The notes: generated by a model not told the origin, from the sequence alone. DNA of 64,000 nucleotides from Lachnospiraceae bacterium (GCA_022510745.1 JAFLSY010000009.1:93032-157031), one strand, 5' to 3'. Positions 9,701 through 17,717 are shown, counted from the stretch's first letter. Made by a program: numbers and translations.

Positions 9701-9792
9701 TGACCGGCCTGGCTGCTTTTGCGGTTTGCGCAGGTGCTATGAATGCTGTTTATGGAGGTATGTTTGGTTTCCGAAAGGCTGAAAAAAGTTGA
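6763..9792 (+). CDS. Beta-propeller / CACHE-like sensor / MFS transporter fusion, 1009 aa
   Basis: One continuous frame joins several modules. There is an N-terminal membrane segment at about 20-42. An extracytoplasmic repeat region of NHL/beta-propeller character spans about 45-345 (DRNGNTFVIDNERSRVVKI, DGEGTIYATDIRQNKIYSY). Two membrane segments follow at about 350-412. Next comes an extracytoplasmic CACHE-like domain at about 420-560 (GFAIAYQDNSIGTYFPRGED, SPVLDKDGEVVGVIEVGM) and another membrane segment at about 565-592. A full 12-helix MFS domain runs from about 620 to 1005. The start is GTG 6763 behind GAGGATGATA. A normal MFS protein has about 400 residues, so the first 600 are extra sensory material. 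It may be a transporter gated or reported on by an extracellular ligand. It is probably in one operon with the unknown gene at 5361. Confidence 0.8.
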   Translation: MKVLRKLKRYFIQKKFLKMDMLMLILLLLGVCGYLAGNTWYNLLPDREVVLSNPYLVQADRNGNTFVIDNERSRVVKINESMQIEYMLKSNLEEADSFWYAEDIAFGSDGTTYLLDSSWDDTGAAVGRECILAYDVDGKYADTLLDITYEDEFVDKHKLFALTFWENALYYVESEREGFALFCLSLQTGEVEEIAFYEYDNAFNLIQDYAIDKEGATVYALDKRGRILKGSEGDLKLLYDIAQDADYAGQTAFYRIAVDGEGTIYATDIRQNKIYSYTEGSDSLAVYMDEGIVMSISAAWQEDGSSVLGILFNNGIRMCHVPTGEQADSEMPNAWKTTAWAEIKGDTFVKSAGYLLRETGFQLSVLAITLGALWLLLRIVIFVARVKLSAVQKNGMLAAGTAVIVTIIIVFQLLSQFAKIYQEELMNKLYIIAHTISGMVDGDSLGRIRTSEDYMGEDYQELMRVLDRGLNRQDPLVQEMYCNVLRYEDGQGFAIAYQDNSIGTYFPRGEDESLDLALAFETGEESRNEVKDATGSYIYVWSPVLDKDGEVVGVIEVGMTTYIISSSVAEMRQSVIITLVLVVLIMLFLFGEVLSFFNQRAKYRVEQKQSKEKTYRRVPLHLLRLSIFITYTAFNIASSFLPVYAASFVTDDLGLPRELAASLPITLNLIFVGVTSLFCAPLLKRFSFRSVAAVSAGISMLGDLTLFLGHSYLFIVFGLVLNGIGMGLITNSINMFIASISEDEVKQEGFSLFNAGSLSGINCGMILGASLAGVLGQRTVFTCSAAAWGLAAVLFLIMGIHMGTLQKEERTKEKGVGAFLTSRGVIPYMLLIQFPYVVINSFVFYYVPIYGDAHGFSETVVCLFLMLNSLCSVYLSVPVTNLMKNRLGMGSIYLSSAISLAALLLFGFNSTVPMLIVVLLLLGFAGSFAIAVRRLYFTNLRGVQEYGEESAMGVYNLMESVGESAGPILFSSIMGAANPLTGLAAFAVCAGAMNAVYGGMFGFRKAEKS

Positions 9793-9793
9793 T

Positions 9794-11248
9794 CTATTTC
9801 TCCCCCATCTGATTTAAAAGCTGAATCTTCATATCGTACAGCTTTTGTGACAGATCCACATATACCTGATGGGGATTAATGAGACGTCGGGTTTCGGGCC
9901 AGAGGGTATCTAACTCCTTCTGGCAGATATCACGGATTTCCATTACCTTAGGAGAGGTATAACAGCACTCACCCTGCTTAAAGACAGGTACCATCAACTC
10001 TCTAAGCGTATAGCTGCCGCCTGCCAGACGGGTCTTTTTCCAAGGCTCTAAAGGGTCGAATAACAGCAGGGGCTGCTGTTCGTCAAAATGCTCCTCTACC
10101 AGACAGATCAGATCCGCTTTGATTTTTCCGGATTCCTTCTCATAGACCCGATAAATCGTTTTGTTGCCGGGATTGGTGACCTTTTCGCTGTTTTCCGACA
10201 GCTTGATCTTGGGAATGAAATTTCCGTTCCCATCCTGTATAGCCGCCAGTTTATAGACGCCGCCGAAAGAAGGGCAGTCCTTGGAAGTGATCAGGTTTGT
10301 CCCCACACCCCAGGAAGTGATCTTAGCGCCCTGAACCTTTAAGCTGTCGATCAGAAACTCGTCCAAATCGTTGGAAGCCGAAATGATCGCATCCGGGAAA
10401 CCTGCCTCGTCCAGCATTTTTCTAGCCTTTTTGGATAAATAAGCCAAATCTCCGCTGTCCAGTCTAATACCGTACTTTGTCATGGGAACACCTGCTTCCC
10501 GCATTTCCCGGAATACGCGGATAGCGTTGGGAACACCGGATTTTAAGGTGTCGTAGGTATCCACTAACAGTATGCAGGCCGAAGGGTAGATATCCGCATA
10601 GGTTTTAAATGCGGTGTATTCATCAGGGAAACTCATGATCCAGCTGTGAGCATGGGTGCCGCTGACGGGAACATCAAACAGGCGGCCTGCCAGCACATTG
10701 CTGGTACCGATGCAGCCGCCGATCATGGCAGCCCTGGCGCCGTAGGTACCGGCATCCGGACCCTGCGCACGGCGCAGACCGAACTCCATGATACCGTCAC
10801 CCTGTGCGGCAAAGCAGACTCTGGCGGCTTTGGTAGCAATCAGACTCTGGTGATTGAGGATGTTCAGAATTGCGGTTTCTACCAGCTGAGCCTGCATGAT
10901 AGGTGCAATAACCTTGATCATAGGCTCTCTGGGAAACATAACGCTGCCTTCCGGAATGGCATAAATATCTCCCGTAAAACGGAACTCCTTTAGATATTCC
11001 AGAAAATCATCTTCAAAAATCCCCAGACTCCGAAGATATTTTATATCCTCCGCTTCAAAATGAAGATTCCTAATATAATCGATTACCTGCTCCAGTCCCG
11101 CGGCTATTGCATAGCCGCCGCCACAGGGATTATTGCGATAAAAAGCGTCGAAAATAACGGTTTCATTCTTGTCTTTGTTTTTAAAATATCCCTGCATCAT
11201 GGTAAGCTCATAGAGATCCGTAAGCAGAGTAAGATTTTGATTGTTCAT
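9794..11248 (-). CDS. pncB: Nicotinate phosphoribosyltransferase
   Basis: The enzyme makes nicotinate mononucleotide from nicotinate and PRPP with ATP hydrolysis, the entry step of NAD salvage. The 484-residue product has the N-terminal family signature LLTDLYELTMMQGYF. The conserved His that is phosphorylated lies in SGTHAHSWIMSF (about residue 199), and the phosphate-binding LDSGDLAYLSKKAR is near 259. The ATG at 11248 follows GGAAAGGA with correct spacing; an in-frame TTG six codons upstream overlaps that site and is unlikely to be used. It lies 44 bases downstream of the diguanylate cyclase gene on the same strand and may be cotranscribed with it. It converges on the MFS fusion gene with only one base between stops. 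Confidence 0.95.
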   Translation of the reverse strand: MNNQNLTLLTDLYELTMMQGYFKNKDKNETVIFDAFYRNNPCGGGYAIAAGLEQVIDYIRNLHFEAEDIKYLRSLGIFEDDFLEYLKEFRFTGDIYAIPEGSVMFPREPMIKVIAPIMQAQLVETAILNILNHQSLIATKAARVCFAAQGDGIMEFGLRRAQGPDAGTYGARAAMIGGCIGTSNVLAGRLFDVPVSGTHAHSWIMSFPDEYTAFKTYADIYPSACILLVDTYDTLKSGVPNAIRVFREMREAGVPMTKYGIRLDSGDLAYLSKKARKMLDEAGFPDAIISASNDLDEFLIDSLKVQGAKITSWGVGTNLITSKDCPSFGGVYKLAAIQDGNGNFIPKIKLSENSEKVTNPGNKTIYRVYEKESGKIKADLICLVEEHFDEQQPLLLFDPLEPWKKTRLAGGSYTLRELMVPVFKQGECCYTSPKVMEIRDICQKELDTLWPETRRLINPHQVYVDLSQKLYDMKIQLLNQMGEK

Positions 11249-11292
11249 TTTGACATTCCTTTCCAAGTAGATATTTTGTATCCAAAGCGATA

Positions 11293-12576
11293 TTAGATTA
11301 CTACCTGATTCCTTCCGTTTTCTTTGCCGTAGTAAAGCTTATTGTCGGCAGTCTGCAGCAGAGCTCTCATGTGACTGTTTACACCGCCTTCGGCCAGACC
11401 AAAGGTCATGGTAATATGTATGCTCTGTTCCTCGTATATAATTTCCTGTTTCCGGATTTCCTCTAACAGGGCTTCTGTCTGCTCTCTGGCGGAATCCAGA
11501 TCGTCATTGTCATAGACAAACAGAAATTCCTCGCCGCCCCAGCGGGCTACAAAGCCTTTGCCGGTCATATGCTTCTTTAAAAGATAGGCTACTCTCTTTA
11601 GTACTAAATCCCCGCATTCGTGTCCGTAAGTATCGTTTACGGATTTGAAGAAATCAATATCGCCAATAGCGATTACAAACGGAGTGCCGTAGAGATTGGC
11701 ATGAGCCTGTACCTGCCTCAAATGTTTATCGGCATAACGACGGTTGTTGAGCTCAGTCAGGGTATCCTGTTCCACTAAAGTGCGCAAAGCACTTTGCATA
11801 TAGATGGCTGCATACCCCATATCACTTAACTCGTCGCCCCGTTTTAAGACACCGGGGTCTAACTCGGCGCCCAGATTACCCGTGGATACCTTGGATAGGA
11901 AAACCCGGATCTTCTGCAGTGAGGTAGTCAGTTTGCGTGTATAGGACGAAGATGTGATGATCACGACCACTATGCTGCCGAGTGTAATAAACATTGCAGG
12001 AAGTACAGCAGATTTAACAGCTGCATTCACATCGGCACAGGGCTTGCCTGCATATACCATGCCCACGATCGTCTTGTCCGAATTTCGCAAAGGCGCGTAG
12101 TAGGAAAAATATTCATTGTCAAAAATAGTGGTTTTGGTGTAAAAATGAGGCTGGCCGGTGGTCAGTACGTCCCGTATCACTAAAGTGTTGGCACCGCTGC
12201 CTATGATGCGGTTTCCGTCTTCATCGCAGATGGTCGTCAAGATACGGGTATCTTCATAAAAAATGGTGATTTCCATCTGGGAATCGGCTTTGATCTGGTC
12301 AATGATGGAATAGTCAAAAGTAATGGCCCGGTCGCCTTTGAATAACTCAAAAGCTTCCGTACCCTCCAAATGGTAATCGCCCGGATACAGAAGGTCATAG
12401 GCCAGCATAACGGCGTCGGTCATGTTTTTTAAATCTTCCTCAACCTGCGCATGCATGGCGGATGCAGTTGTGTGGTAACAGACGAACGTAATGATTAAAC
12501 CCAATATAAGAAGCGGAATCAAATTCATAGCCTGCAGAGATAAGTATATCTGCCCGTTCTTTTTCGGTAGTTTCAT
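11293..12576 (-). CDS. Membrane-bound diguanylate cyclase with extracytoplasmic CACHE-like sensor
   Basis: This protein would make cyclic di-GMP in response to an external signal. Residues 10-32 form the first membrane helix. About 35-190 form an extracytoplasmic sensor of the single-CACHE type (FYTKTTIFDNEYFSYYAPLR, NSDKTIVGMVYAG). A second helix lies near 195-215, followed by a HAMP-like linker, and the GGDEF domain spans about 265-427. The signature is RWGGEEF near residue 347, with DIDFFKSVNDTYGHECGD upstream, so the active site looks intact. I see no RxxD inhibitory site at the usual place. ATG follows GGGAGG. In a genome with a sigma-D-dependent gene nearby, a role in motile/sessile switching is plausible but inferred. 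Confidence 0.92.
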   Translation of the reverse strand: MKLPKKNGQIYLSLQAMNLIPLLILGLIITFVCYHTTASAMHAQVEEDLKNMTDAVMLAYDLLYPGDYHLEGTEAFELFKGDRAITFDYSIIDQIKADSQMEITIFYEDTRILTTICDEDGNRIIGSGANTLVIRDVLTTGQPHFYTKTTIFDNEYFSYYAPLRNSDKTIVGMVYAGKPCADVNAAVKSAVLPAMFITLGSIVVVIITSSSYTRKLTTSLQKIRVFLSKVSTGNLGAELDPGVLKRGDELSDMGYAAIYMQSALRTLVEQDTLTELNNRRYADKHLRQVQAHANLYGTPFVIAIGDIDFFKSVNDTYGHECGDLVLKRVAYLLKKHMTGKGFVARWGGEEFLFVYDNDDLDSAREQTEALLEEIRKQEIIYEEQSIHITMTFGLAEGGVNSHMRALLQTADNKLYYGKENGRNQVVI

Positions 12577-12603
12577 GGCGCATCCTCCCAGATTATATGA
12601 AAA

Positions 12604-12633
12604 ATTATACTACAAAAGTATGGAATAGCGCAA
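12604..12633 (-). promoter_or_regulatory. Putative sigma-A promoter of the diguanylate cyclase gene
   Basis: On the minus strand TTGCGC (12633-12628), an 18-base spacer and TATAAT (12609-12604) precede the start at 12576. Confidence 0.4.
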
Positions 12634-12657
12634 GAGCGGTATATAGTATGGAATGAA

Positions 12658-12696
12658 TGGACAAAACAAAACAATTCAGATATAATTTGTTTTGTT
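12658..12696 (+). promoter_or_regulatory. Promoter with overlapping inverted repeat upstream of the 12749 gene
   Basis: TGGACA (12658-12663), a 17-base spacer and TATAAT (12681-12686) form a good sigma-A promoter. AACAAAACAA (12665-12674) and TTGTTTTGTT (12687-12696) are perfect complements flanking the -10. A repressor bound there would block polymerase, so this may be an operator; the regulator is unknown. Confidence 0.55.
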
Positions 12697-12748
12697 AGCA
12701 GTATCATTACAAAATAACATGAGTTCATATCAGAAGGGGAGAGTGGAA

Positions 12749-13423
12749 TTGGGAGATAATCTGGATAATATAAGAATGCTGGATGCAAAGGTGGGCAATA
12801 GAAAAATATTCATGCTTTGGCCGGGAGTTATAGCGCTGTTGTTTCTCTTTGTACTTTTGTTTGTGGCGCTTCGCATGGATCCGCCTTCGGGAAATGCCGG
12901 TGCTGCCGGTCAACTCTGGAGTACGTACGGCTTCCTTGTGACACTGTATATCATAGCAGGGGTTATGCTTTTTGTCGTTTCGCGGACAGGACCGGATATC
13001 TCCATCAGCAGCATGACCCCGGAGGAGCAGGCCAGAGTCAATGCGGACTGCGTAACAGGGTATCGGTTTGGCGACGTTATCATCTGCAGGGACTGTCTTT
13101 TGATACCCACCGCAGGCACACGGGTATCAGCGGTGCATTTTAGAGATCTGCTGTGGATCTATGCCGATAAGAAGTGGATTCGGTATGCCACCCGCAAGAA
13201 CGGGATAATCAATGCTGCACCCCGTAAGGATAAATTTTTTCCGAAGAACCTCGGCCCTCGGTTGGATGAAGATGGCTTTTATAAAGTCATGCAGCAATTT
13301 CTGCCTTGGTGCTTTTATGGGAAAACACCGGAGGTGGATGCGATGCTTCGCAGGAATTTCCCTCAGCTGATACGGACGGTAGATGAGCGGCGGGCCGCAT
13401 TCTTTGCGTCCCAAACACAATAA
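12749..13423 (+). CDS. Two-TM hypothetical protein with C-terminal soluble domain
   Basis: I do not recognise the family. I favour TTG 12749, which has AGGGGAG with 7-base spacing; ATG 12719 in the same frame lacks a ribosome binding site. The 224-residue product has a short cytosolic start, a membrane helix (MLWPGVIALLFLFVLLFVAL), a second helix (LVTLYIIAGVMLFVVS), then about 140 soluble residues. That part includes YRFGDVIICRDCLLIPTAG and VHFRDLLWIYADKKW, which look like a PH-like beta barrel reading out after two helices; this fold is only a guess. It has its own promoter and precedes the T-box unit on the same strand. Confidence 0.6.
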   Translation: MGDNLDNIRMLDAKVGNRKIFMLWPGVIALLFLFVLLFVALRMDPPSGNAGAAGQLWSTYGFLVTLYIIAGVMLFVVSRTGPDISISSMTPEEQARVNADCVTGYRFGDVIICRDCLLIPTAGTRVSAVHFRDLLWIYADKKWIRYATRKNGIINAAPRKDKFFPKNLGPRLDEDGFYKVMQQFLPWCFYGKTPEVDAMLRRNFPQLIRTVDERRAAFFASQTQ

Positions 13424-13427
13424 TTTC

Positions 13428-13457
13428 TTGACAAGTTAAAAAGGCTGCATATATAAT
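13428..13457 (+). promoter_or_regulatory. Sigma-A promoter of the T-box / GNAT / ileS unit
   Basis: TTGACA (13428-13433), an 18-base spacer and TATAAT (13452-13457) place transcription start near 13464, just ahead of the T-box stem I. Confidence 0.75.
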
Positions 13458-13643
13458 AACCATGAAAAAGACCATGACGAAGACAGTACATAGGCTTTCA
13501 AAATCCCAGCGAACCGGTGAGGGTGAGAGACCGGTATGAGTAGAAGCTTATGGAACATCACTTCCGAGTCGCGCGGGCAAAAAGCGAAAGCCAAGTAGTC
13601 CGGGACGGCCTCCCACCGTTATAGGGAAACATATTTCTCCCCG

Positions 13644-13706
13644 GATTTGCGAAGCAACATCCGTGATTTGCGAAGCAACATCCGTGATTTGCGGAGCAAC
13701 ATCCGT
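13644..13706 (+). repeat. Three tandem 21-bp repeats inside the T-box linker
   Basis: Units at 13644, 13665 and 13686 share GATTTGCGAAGCAACATCCG; the third has GCGGAGC instead of GCGAAGC. Each unit contains TTGC-GAA-GCAA, a tiny hairpin. The sequence d(GCGAAGC) is known as an unusually stable DNA mini-hairpin. The array lies between stem I and the antiterminator. Confidence 0.85.
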
Positions 13707-13766
13707 GTTCACAAAGTGACATCACTGGGAGCGTATGCTGTAATGGGTGGTAACGCAGGAATCAGA

Positions 13767-13798
13767 CCTCGTCCTTTTACGGACGGGGTTTTCTTTTT
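13767..13798 (+). terminator. T-box-controlled intrinsic terminator
   Basis: CCTCGTCC (13767-13774) pairs with GGACGGGG (13781-13788) and is followed by TTTTCTTTTT. Its 5' arm lies directly after the T-box motif, as expected for the terminator/antiterminator switch. Confidence 0.9.
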
Positions 13799-13918
13799 CG
13801 CAACTTGCATTTCCATTTGGCGCTGCCCGCGAACCGGCGAAGCTCGCGAAGCGTGTTGCGACCGGTTCTGCTTTGGTGAGTGTGTTTCGGCTGGCTCTGT
13901 TTTAGGAGGCGTTCAAGT

Positions 13919-14452
13919 ATGGAATACGTATTAAAAAACGGAAAGACAGTTACCATAAGAACAATCAGAATAGAAGACGCTGAAGAAATGATTTCCTTAA
14001 TTTCCACGGTTGATACGGAAACATTGTTTTTGGCCAGAAATCCGGGAGAGTTTAATACCGGCGTAGAAAGAGAAAGAAATATTATAGACGGTGTTTTGAA
14101 AAACCCAAACAGTACATGGTTTGTAGCGGAATGGGATGGCAGGGTGATCGGACAATGTTATGCGGGACTTGTAAGCGGTTATGAACGGTTTCGCCACAGA
14201 GCCGAGCTTTCCTTTATTATTTTGAAAGAATTCTGTGATATGGGCATCGGCGGAAAAATGATGGAGGAATGCTTAAAATGGTGCATAGACCATCAGGTGT
14301 CGCAGGCAGAACTGGATGTTGTGACAAATAACGAAAGAGCAATAAAGATGTATCAAGGTTTTGGGTTTGAAATAGTCGGAACAGTGCCAAAGGCATTAAA
14401 ATATTTGGACGGTTCATTTGCAGATGAATATAGGATGATTAAGTTTTTGTAA
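13919..14452 (+). CDS. GNAT-family N-acetyltransferase
   Basis: This 177-residue acetyltransferase would move an acetyl group from acetyl-CoA to an amine. The GNAT core is visible: N-terminal VTIRTIRIEDAEEMISLIST, the beta4 strand FVAEWDGRVIGQCYAG, the acetyl-CoA pyrophosphate loop GIGGKMMEECLKW, and the C-terminal NNERAIKMYQGFGFEIVGTV. ATG 13919 has TAGGAGG with 8-base spacing; an upstream in-frame ATG at 13880 has none. It lies between the Ile T-box terminator and ileS, 46 bases from ileS, so it should be controlled by isoleucine charging. The substrate is unknown. RimI/RimJ-like protein acetylation or amine detoxification are both possible. Confidence 0.88.
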   Translation: MEYVLKNGKTVTIRTIRIEDAEEMISLISTVDTETLFLARNPGEFNTGVERERNIIDGVLKNPNSTWFVAEWDGRVIGQCYAGLVSGYERFRHRAELSFIILKEFCDMGIGGKMMEECLKWCIDHQVSQAELDVVTNNERAIKMYQGFGFEIVGTVPKALKYLDGSFADEYRMIKFL

Positions 14453-14498
14453 CTTATTATGTTGCTGGTTTGAAAAGACAAAGAAAGGGAGGATTATT

Positions 14499-17400
14499 AT
14501 GTACGAAAAAGTATCGCCGAATCTGGATTTTGTGGAAAGAGAAAAAAAGGTAGAGCAGTTCTGGAAGGATCATAACATCTTCGAAAAGAGTATGGAAACT
14601 AGAAAAGAAGGCCCTACCTATACCTTTTATGACGGGCCGCCCACCGCGAACGGCAAGCCCCATATCGGTCATGTGCTGACCCGCGTTATCAAGGATATGA
14701 TTCCCAGATACCGCACTATGAAGGGCTGTATGGTGCCCAGAAAAGCTGGCTGGGATACCCACGGTCTGCCCGTGGAAATCGAAGTGGAAAAACTGTTAGG
14801 ATTAGATGGCAAGGAGCAGATTGAGGAATACGGTCTGGAACCCTTCATCAATAAATGTAAGGAAAGCGTCTGGAAGTACAAAGGAATGTGGGAGGATTTC
14901 TCCGGTACCGTAGGCTTTTGGGCGGATATGGACAATCCCTATGTAACTTATCATGACGACTTTATTGAATCCGAATGGTGGGCTTTAAAAGAAATCTGGG
15001 ATAAAGGCCTGCTTTATAAAGGATTTAAAATCGTACCGTACTGCCCTCGCTGCGGTACGCCTCTCTCTTCCCAGGAAGTAGCGCAGGGTTATAAGGATGT
15101 GAAGGAGCGTTCGGCGATTGCACGTTTCAAAGTAAAGGACGAGGATGCCTATATTCTGGCATGGACCACCACGCCATGGACCCTGCCTTCTAACGTGGGA
15201 CTTTGTGTGAATCCGGTGGAGACCTATGCCAAGGTAAAGGCTGCGGACGGTTATACCTACTATATGGCCGAAGCTCTTTTGGATACCGTGCTGGGTAAGC
15301 TGGAGGATAAGGAAAACGGCATAGCGGCATACGAAGTGTTACAGACCATGAGCGGCAAGGACCTAGAGTATAAGGAGTATGAGCCTCTCTTTGACTGTGC
15401 GGTAGAAATCTGTAAGAAACAGAATAAGAAAGCGCATTATGTAGTCTGTGACGGCTATGTAACCCTGACCGATGGTACCGGCGTGGTACACATTGCCCCC
15501 GCTTTCGGTGAAGACGATGCAAAAGTCGGCCGTGCTTACGATCTGCCCTTTGTACAGTTGGTGGACGGGCAGGGCAATATGACGGCAGAAACGCCCTATG
15601 CAGGCGTTTTTGTAAAGAAGGCGGATCCCATGGTATTAAAGGATCTGGATGCAAAGGGACTGCTTTTTGACGCACCGAAATTCGAGCACAGCTATCCTCA
15701 CTGCTGGAGATGTGATACGCCTCTGATCTACTATGCGAGAGAATCTTGGTATATCAAGATGACTGCCGTAAAGGACGACTTGATCCGCAATAACAATACC
15801 ATCAACTGGATTCCCGAATCCATCGGCAAAGGCCGGTTCGGGGACTGGCTGGAAAATGTGCAGGATTGGGCTATTTCCCGTAACCGTTACTGGGGAACGC
15901 CTTTAAATATCTGGGAGTGCGAGTGCGGACATCAGCACAGTATTGGCAGCCGCGCGGAATTGGCGGAAATGAGCGGTAATCCCGAGGATGCAAAGGTGGA
16001 ACTGCACAGACCCTATATTGACGAAGTGACAATTCACTGCCCGAAATGCGGAAAGGATATGCACCGTGTGCCGGAGGTTATCGACTGCTGGTTTGACTCC
16101 GGGGCCATGCCTTTCGCACAGCATCACTATCCGTTTGAAAACAAGGAGCTGTTTGAAGCGCAGTTCCCCGCACAGTTTATTTCCGAAGCGGTGGATCAGA
16201 CCCGAGGCTGGTTCTATTCCCTGTTAGCGGAATCCACGCTGCTCTTTAACAAAGCGCCCTATGAAAATGTGATCGTGTTAGGGCATGTGCAGGATGAGAA
16301 CGGCCAGAAGATGAGTAAGAGCAAGGGAAATGCGGTGGATCCTTTTGATGCGCTGGCAACCTATGGCGCAGACGCTATCCGCTGGTATTTCTATATCAAT
16401 TCCGCTCCCTGGCTGCCCAACCGTTTCCACGGCAAGGCTGTACAGGAGGGACAGCGCAAATTCATGGGCACGCTTTGGAATACCTATGCATTCTTTGTGC
16501 TGTATGCAAACATTGATAATTTTGACGCTACCAAATATACATTGGATTATGAGAAGCTGGCCGTTATGGACAAATGGCTGCTTTCCAAGCTGAATACGCT
16601 GGTAGCAGAGGTGGACGGACATCTGGACAATTACCGGATTCCCGAAGCCGCCAGAGCCCTTCAGGATTTTGTGGAGAATATGAGCAACTGGTATGTCAGA
16701 AGAAGCCGCGAGCGCTTCTGGGCAAAGGGCATGGAGCAGGATAAGATCAATGCTTACATGACCCTGTATACCGCACTGGTAACCGTTTGTAAGGCAGCAG
16801 CGCCCATGATTCCCTTCCTGACGGAGGATATCTATCAAAATCTGGTGCGCACCAATGACAAGGCAGCTCCCGAAAGTATTCATCTCTGCGATTTCCCTGC
16901 GGCAAATCCTGCCTATACGGATGAGCAGTTAGAAGCGGATATGGACATTGTCTTAAAGGCGGTGGTAATGGGACGCGCCTGCAGAAATACGGCCAATATC
17001 AAGAACCGTCAGCCCATCAGTACCATGTTTGTCAAGGGAGCTCACGAGCTGAGCGATTTCTATAAAGACATTATTGCCGAGGAGCTGAATGTGAAAGAGG
17101 TGCTCTTTACCGAGGATGTGCGGGAGTTTACCTCCTATACCTTCAAGCCCCAGCTGCGCACCGTGGGTCCTAAGTACGGTAAGCAGTTAGGCGGCATTCA
17201 GAAGATGCTGGCTTCCTTAGACGGCAATGCGGCTATGGACGAGTTAAAGGCAGACGGAATGCTTAAGTTTACGGTAGATGATGTGGAAGTTTCTTTAGCC
17301 GAAGACGACTTGCTCATTGAGATGACCCAGAAAGAGGGCTATGTTACCGAAGCCGATAACTATATGACCGTTGTACTGGATACCAATTTGAGCGAGGAAC

Positions 17401-17657
17401 TGATTGAAGAAGGCTTTGTGCTGGAGGTGATCAGTAAGATTCAGACCATGCGTAAGGATGCGGATTTTGAAGTGACGGATCACATCAAGGTAGCTTTTGC
17501 CGGTAACGACAAGATTGCGGATATTGCCCTGCGCAATAAGGATTCCATTGCCGGTAAGGTACTGGCGGAGGAAATGACGGCGGGCGGGACGCTGGCAGTT
17601 TCCAAGGAGTGGAATGTAAATGGAGAAAATGTTACGATTTCTGTGGAAAGACTGTAG
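14499..17657 (+). CDS. ileS: Isoleucyl-tRNA synthetase, long (type 2-like) form
   Basis: The enzyme charges tRNA-Ile and edits valine. Class I signatures are present: PPTANGKPHIGH near residue 46 and KMSKSKGNAVDP near 604. The CP1 editing region contains AWTTTPWTLPSNVGL. Several CxxC pairs (YCPRCGTPL, HCWRCDTPL, HCPKCGKDM) probably bind zinc. The 1052-residue length and C-terminal half resemble the longer, eukaryote-like IleRS2 class rather than the roughly 930-residue bacterial IleRS1. ATG follows AAAGGGAGGATTATT. It is the natural target of the Ile T-box 0.7 kb upstream, although the GNAT gene intervenes. Confidence 0.97.
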   Translation: MYEKVSPNLDFVEREKKVEQFWKDHNIFEKSMETRKEGPTYTFYDGPPTANGKPHIGHVLTRVIKDMIPRYRTMKGCMVPRKAGWDTHGLPVEIEVEKLLGLDGKEQIEEYGLEPFINKCKESVWKYKGMWEDFSGTVGFWADMDNPYVTYHDDFIESEWWALKEIWDKGLLYKGFKIVPYCPRCGTPLSSQEVAQGYKDVKERSAIARFKVKDEDAYILAWTTTPWTLPSNVGLCVNPVETYAKVKAADGYTYYMAEALLDTVLGKLEDKENGIAAYEVLQTMSGKDLEYKEYEPLFDCAVEICKKQNKKAHYVVCDGYVTLTDGTGVVHIAPAFGEDDAKVGRAYDLPFVQLVDGQGNMTAETPYAGVFVKKADPMVLKDLDAKGLLFDAPKFEHSYPHCWRCDTPLIYYARESWYIKMTAVKDDLIRNNNTINWIPESIGKGRFGDWLENVQDWAISRNRYWGTPLNIWECECGHQHSIGSRAELAEMSGNPEDAKVELHRPYIDEVTIHCPKCGKDMHRVPEVIDCWFDSGAMPFAQHHYPFENKELFEAQFPAQFISEAVDQTRGWFYSLLAESTLLFNKAPYENVIVLGHVQDENGQKMSKSKGNAVDPFDALATYGADAIRWYFYINSAPWLPNRFHGKAVQEGQRKFMGTLWNTYAFFVLYANIDNFDATKYTLDYEKLAVMDKWLLSKLNTLVAEVDGHLDNYRIPEAARALQDFVENMSNWYVRRSRERFWAKGMEQDKINAYMTLYTALVTVCKAAAPMIPFLTEDIYQNLVRTNDKAAPESIHLCDFPAANPAYTDEQLEADMDIVLKAVVMGRACRNTANIKNRQPISTMFVKGAHELSDFYKDIIAEELNVKEVLFTEDVREFTSYTFKPQLRTVGPKYGKQLGGIQKMLASLDGNAAMDELKADGMLKFTVDDVEVSLAEDDLLIEMTQKEGYVTEADNYMTVVLDTNLSEELIEEGFVLEVISKIQTMRKDADFEVTDHIKVAFAGNDKIADIALRNKDSIAGKVLAEEMTAGGTLAVSKEWNVNGENVTISVERL

Positions 17658-17717
17658 CAGATGGAGTATAATATTGTTTAGATGCCAAATGAGGCAAGGA
17701 GCCTAAGGAGGAAAGTA

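Larger units (their letters stand above)
13464..13798 (+). ncRNA. T-box riboswitch leader, isoleucine-type
   Basis: The leader senses uncharged tRNA and controls the genes downstream. Seen directly: a stem I start with AGCGAACCGGTGAGGGTGAG and its partner CCGGTA; an AGTA specifier-loop motif near 13540; GAAC followed by ATC (13557-13559), read as the Ile specifier; the T-box proper GGGTGGTAACGCAGGA (13745-13760), whose GGTAACG side pairs with the tRNA acceptor end; and a terminator. The Ile specifier fits ileS downstream. The linker before the antiterminator carries three tandem 21-bp repeats that are not part of the usual T-box plan. Exact folding was not computed. Confidence 0.88.

Noticed and set aside
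13644..13706. Three tandem 21-bp units as a small CRISPR array
   Set aside because: The units are directly adjacent with no spacers and lie within a T-box leader; no cas genes are present.
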